Assembly (NCBI GenBank): GCA_030632765.1
Contig: DAOVUC010000075.1
Location: 1 to 7,610 of the forward strand
DNA length: 7,610 nucleotides
Direction: 5' to 3'
Source: Candidatus Dadabacteria bacterium
GTDB taxonomy: Bacteria > Desulfobacterota_D > UBA1144 > Nemesobacterales > UBA2774
Shown: positions 7,532-7,610 of the stretch, in pieces
Position numbering within the stretch: the first letter of the stretch is position 1
Layout of the letters: every line of letters begins with the position of its first letter
The notes under the pieces: generated by a model
The model's input: only the letters and a program-made list of their open reading frames with translations
Told to the model about the DNA's origin: nothing
Databases searched by the model: none
Program-made: the position numbers and the translations under genes

Positions 7532-7591
7532 ATTTATTATTTATGTGATAACTCAATACGAATGAATTGATATTCAGAGTCTGGTTCTTTC

Positions 7592-7610
7592 ATGATAATA
7601 ATTCCAAAAG
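7592..7610 (+). CDS. Possible first codons of the next gene, perhaps nuoI (cut by the window end)
   Basis: An ATG at 7592 opens a frame reading MIIIPK before the window stops. nuoI, which encodes the ferredoxin-like N6a/N6b subunit, normally follows nuoH, and a short hydrophobic/basic start would suit it. Against this, the gap from nuoH is 60 bp and I see no good Shine-Dalgarno; only six codons are visible, so identity rests on gene order alone. The other in-gap starts at 7562 (ATG) and 7544 (GTG) hit stops within a few codons. Confidence 0.3.

Noticed and set aside
7532..7591. A terminator after nuoH
   Set aside because: The 60-bp gap is AT-rich but I found no hairpin longer than four pairs and no following T-run; transcription probably continues into the next gene.
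1..7610. Mobile elements, CRISPR arrays, tRNA or rRNA genes, defence or biosynthetic clusters
   Set aside because: No terminal inverted repeats, transposase-like or integrase-like translations, spaced repeat arrays or cloverleaf sequences were seen; the genes fill nearly all of the window and are housekeeping families.

Overview
This window is an ordinary chromosomal segment from a diderm (Gram-negative-type), respiring bacterium, with four protein-coding genes and probably the first few codons of a fifth. A TamB-family protein implies an outer membrane, and two subunits of respiratory complex I imply an NADH- or ferredoxin-driven electron transport chain. Base composition is moderately AT-rich. 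I cannot place the organism firmly: a Desulfobacterota- or Dadabacteria-like lineage would fit the compact NuoG and the lack of tamA beside tamB, but that is a guess.

Layout: positions 2-631 (+) hold the C-terminal half of an AlaC-type alanine aminotransferase, cut by the window edge. It converges on a very large gene (671-4609, minus strand) for a TamB/AsmA-like periplasm-spanning protein; the 39-bp gap carries an AT-rich hairpin that overlaps the tamB stop codon. A 232-bp divergent intergenic region (4610-4841) separates tamB from nuoG (4842-6440, +), followed 23 bp later by nuoH (6464-7531, +). A possible further reading frame opens at 7592, where nuoI would be expected.

Functionally there are three unrelated housekeeping themes: amino-acid transamination, envelope biogenesis or lipid transport, and respiration. 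NuoG and NuoH belong to one machine: NuoG carries iron-sulfur clusters in the peripheral arm, and NuoH anchors that arm in the membrane and forms part of the quinone pocket. tamB, flanked by one convergent and one divergent gene, must be transcribed alone.

I found no mobile element, CRISPR array, RNA gene, toxin-antitoxin or defence module, and nothing I would call a new biological system. The points most worth a second look are: a NuoG shortened in its molybdopterin-type domain that keeps all four Fe-S ligand sets including N7; a 10-bp motif seen three times, only in the two short gaps flanking tamB; a 15-bp tandem repeat coding for aromatic/charged residues near the TamB C-terminus; and a G8 run inside an invariant Fe-S motif of nuoG.
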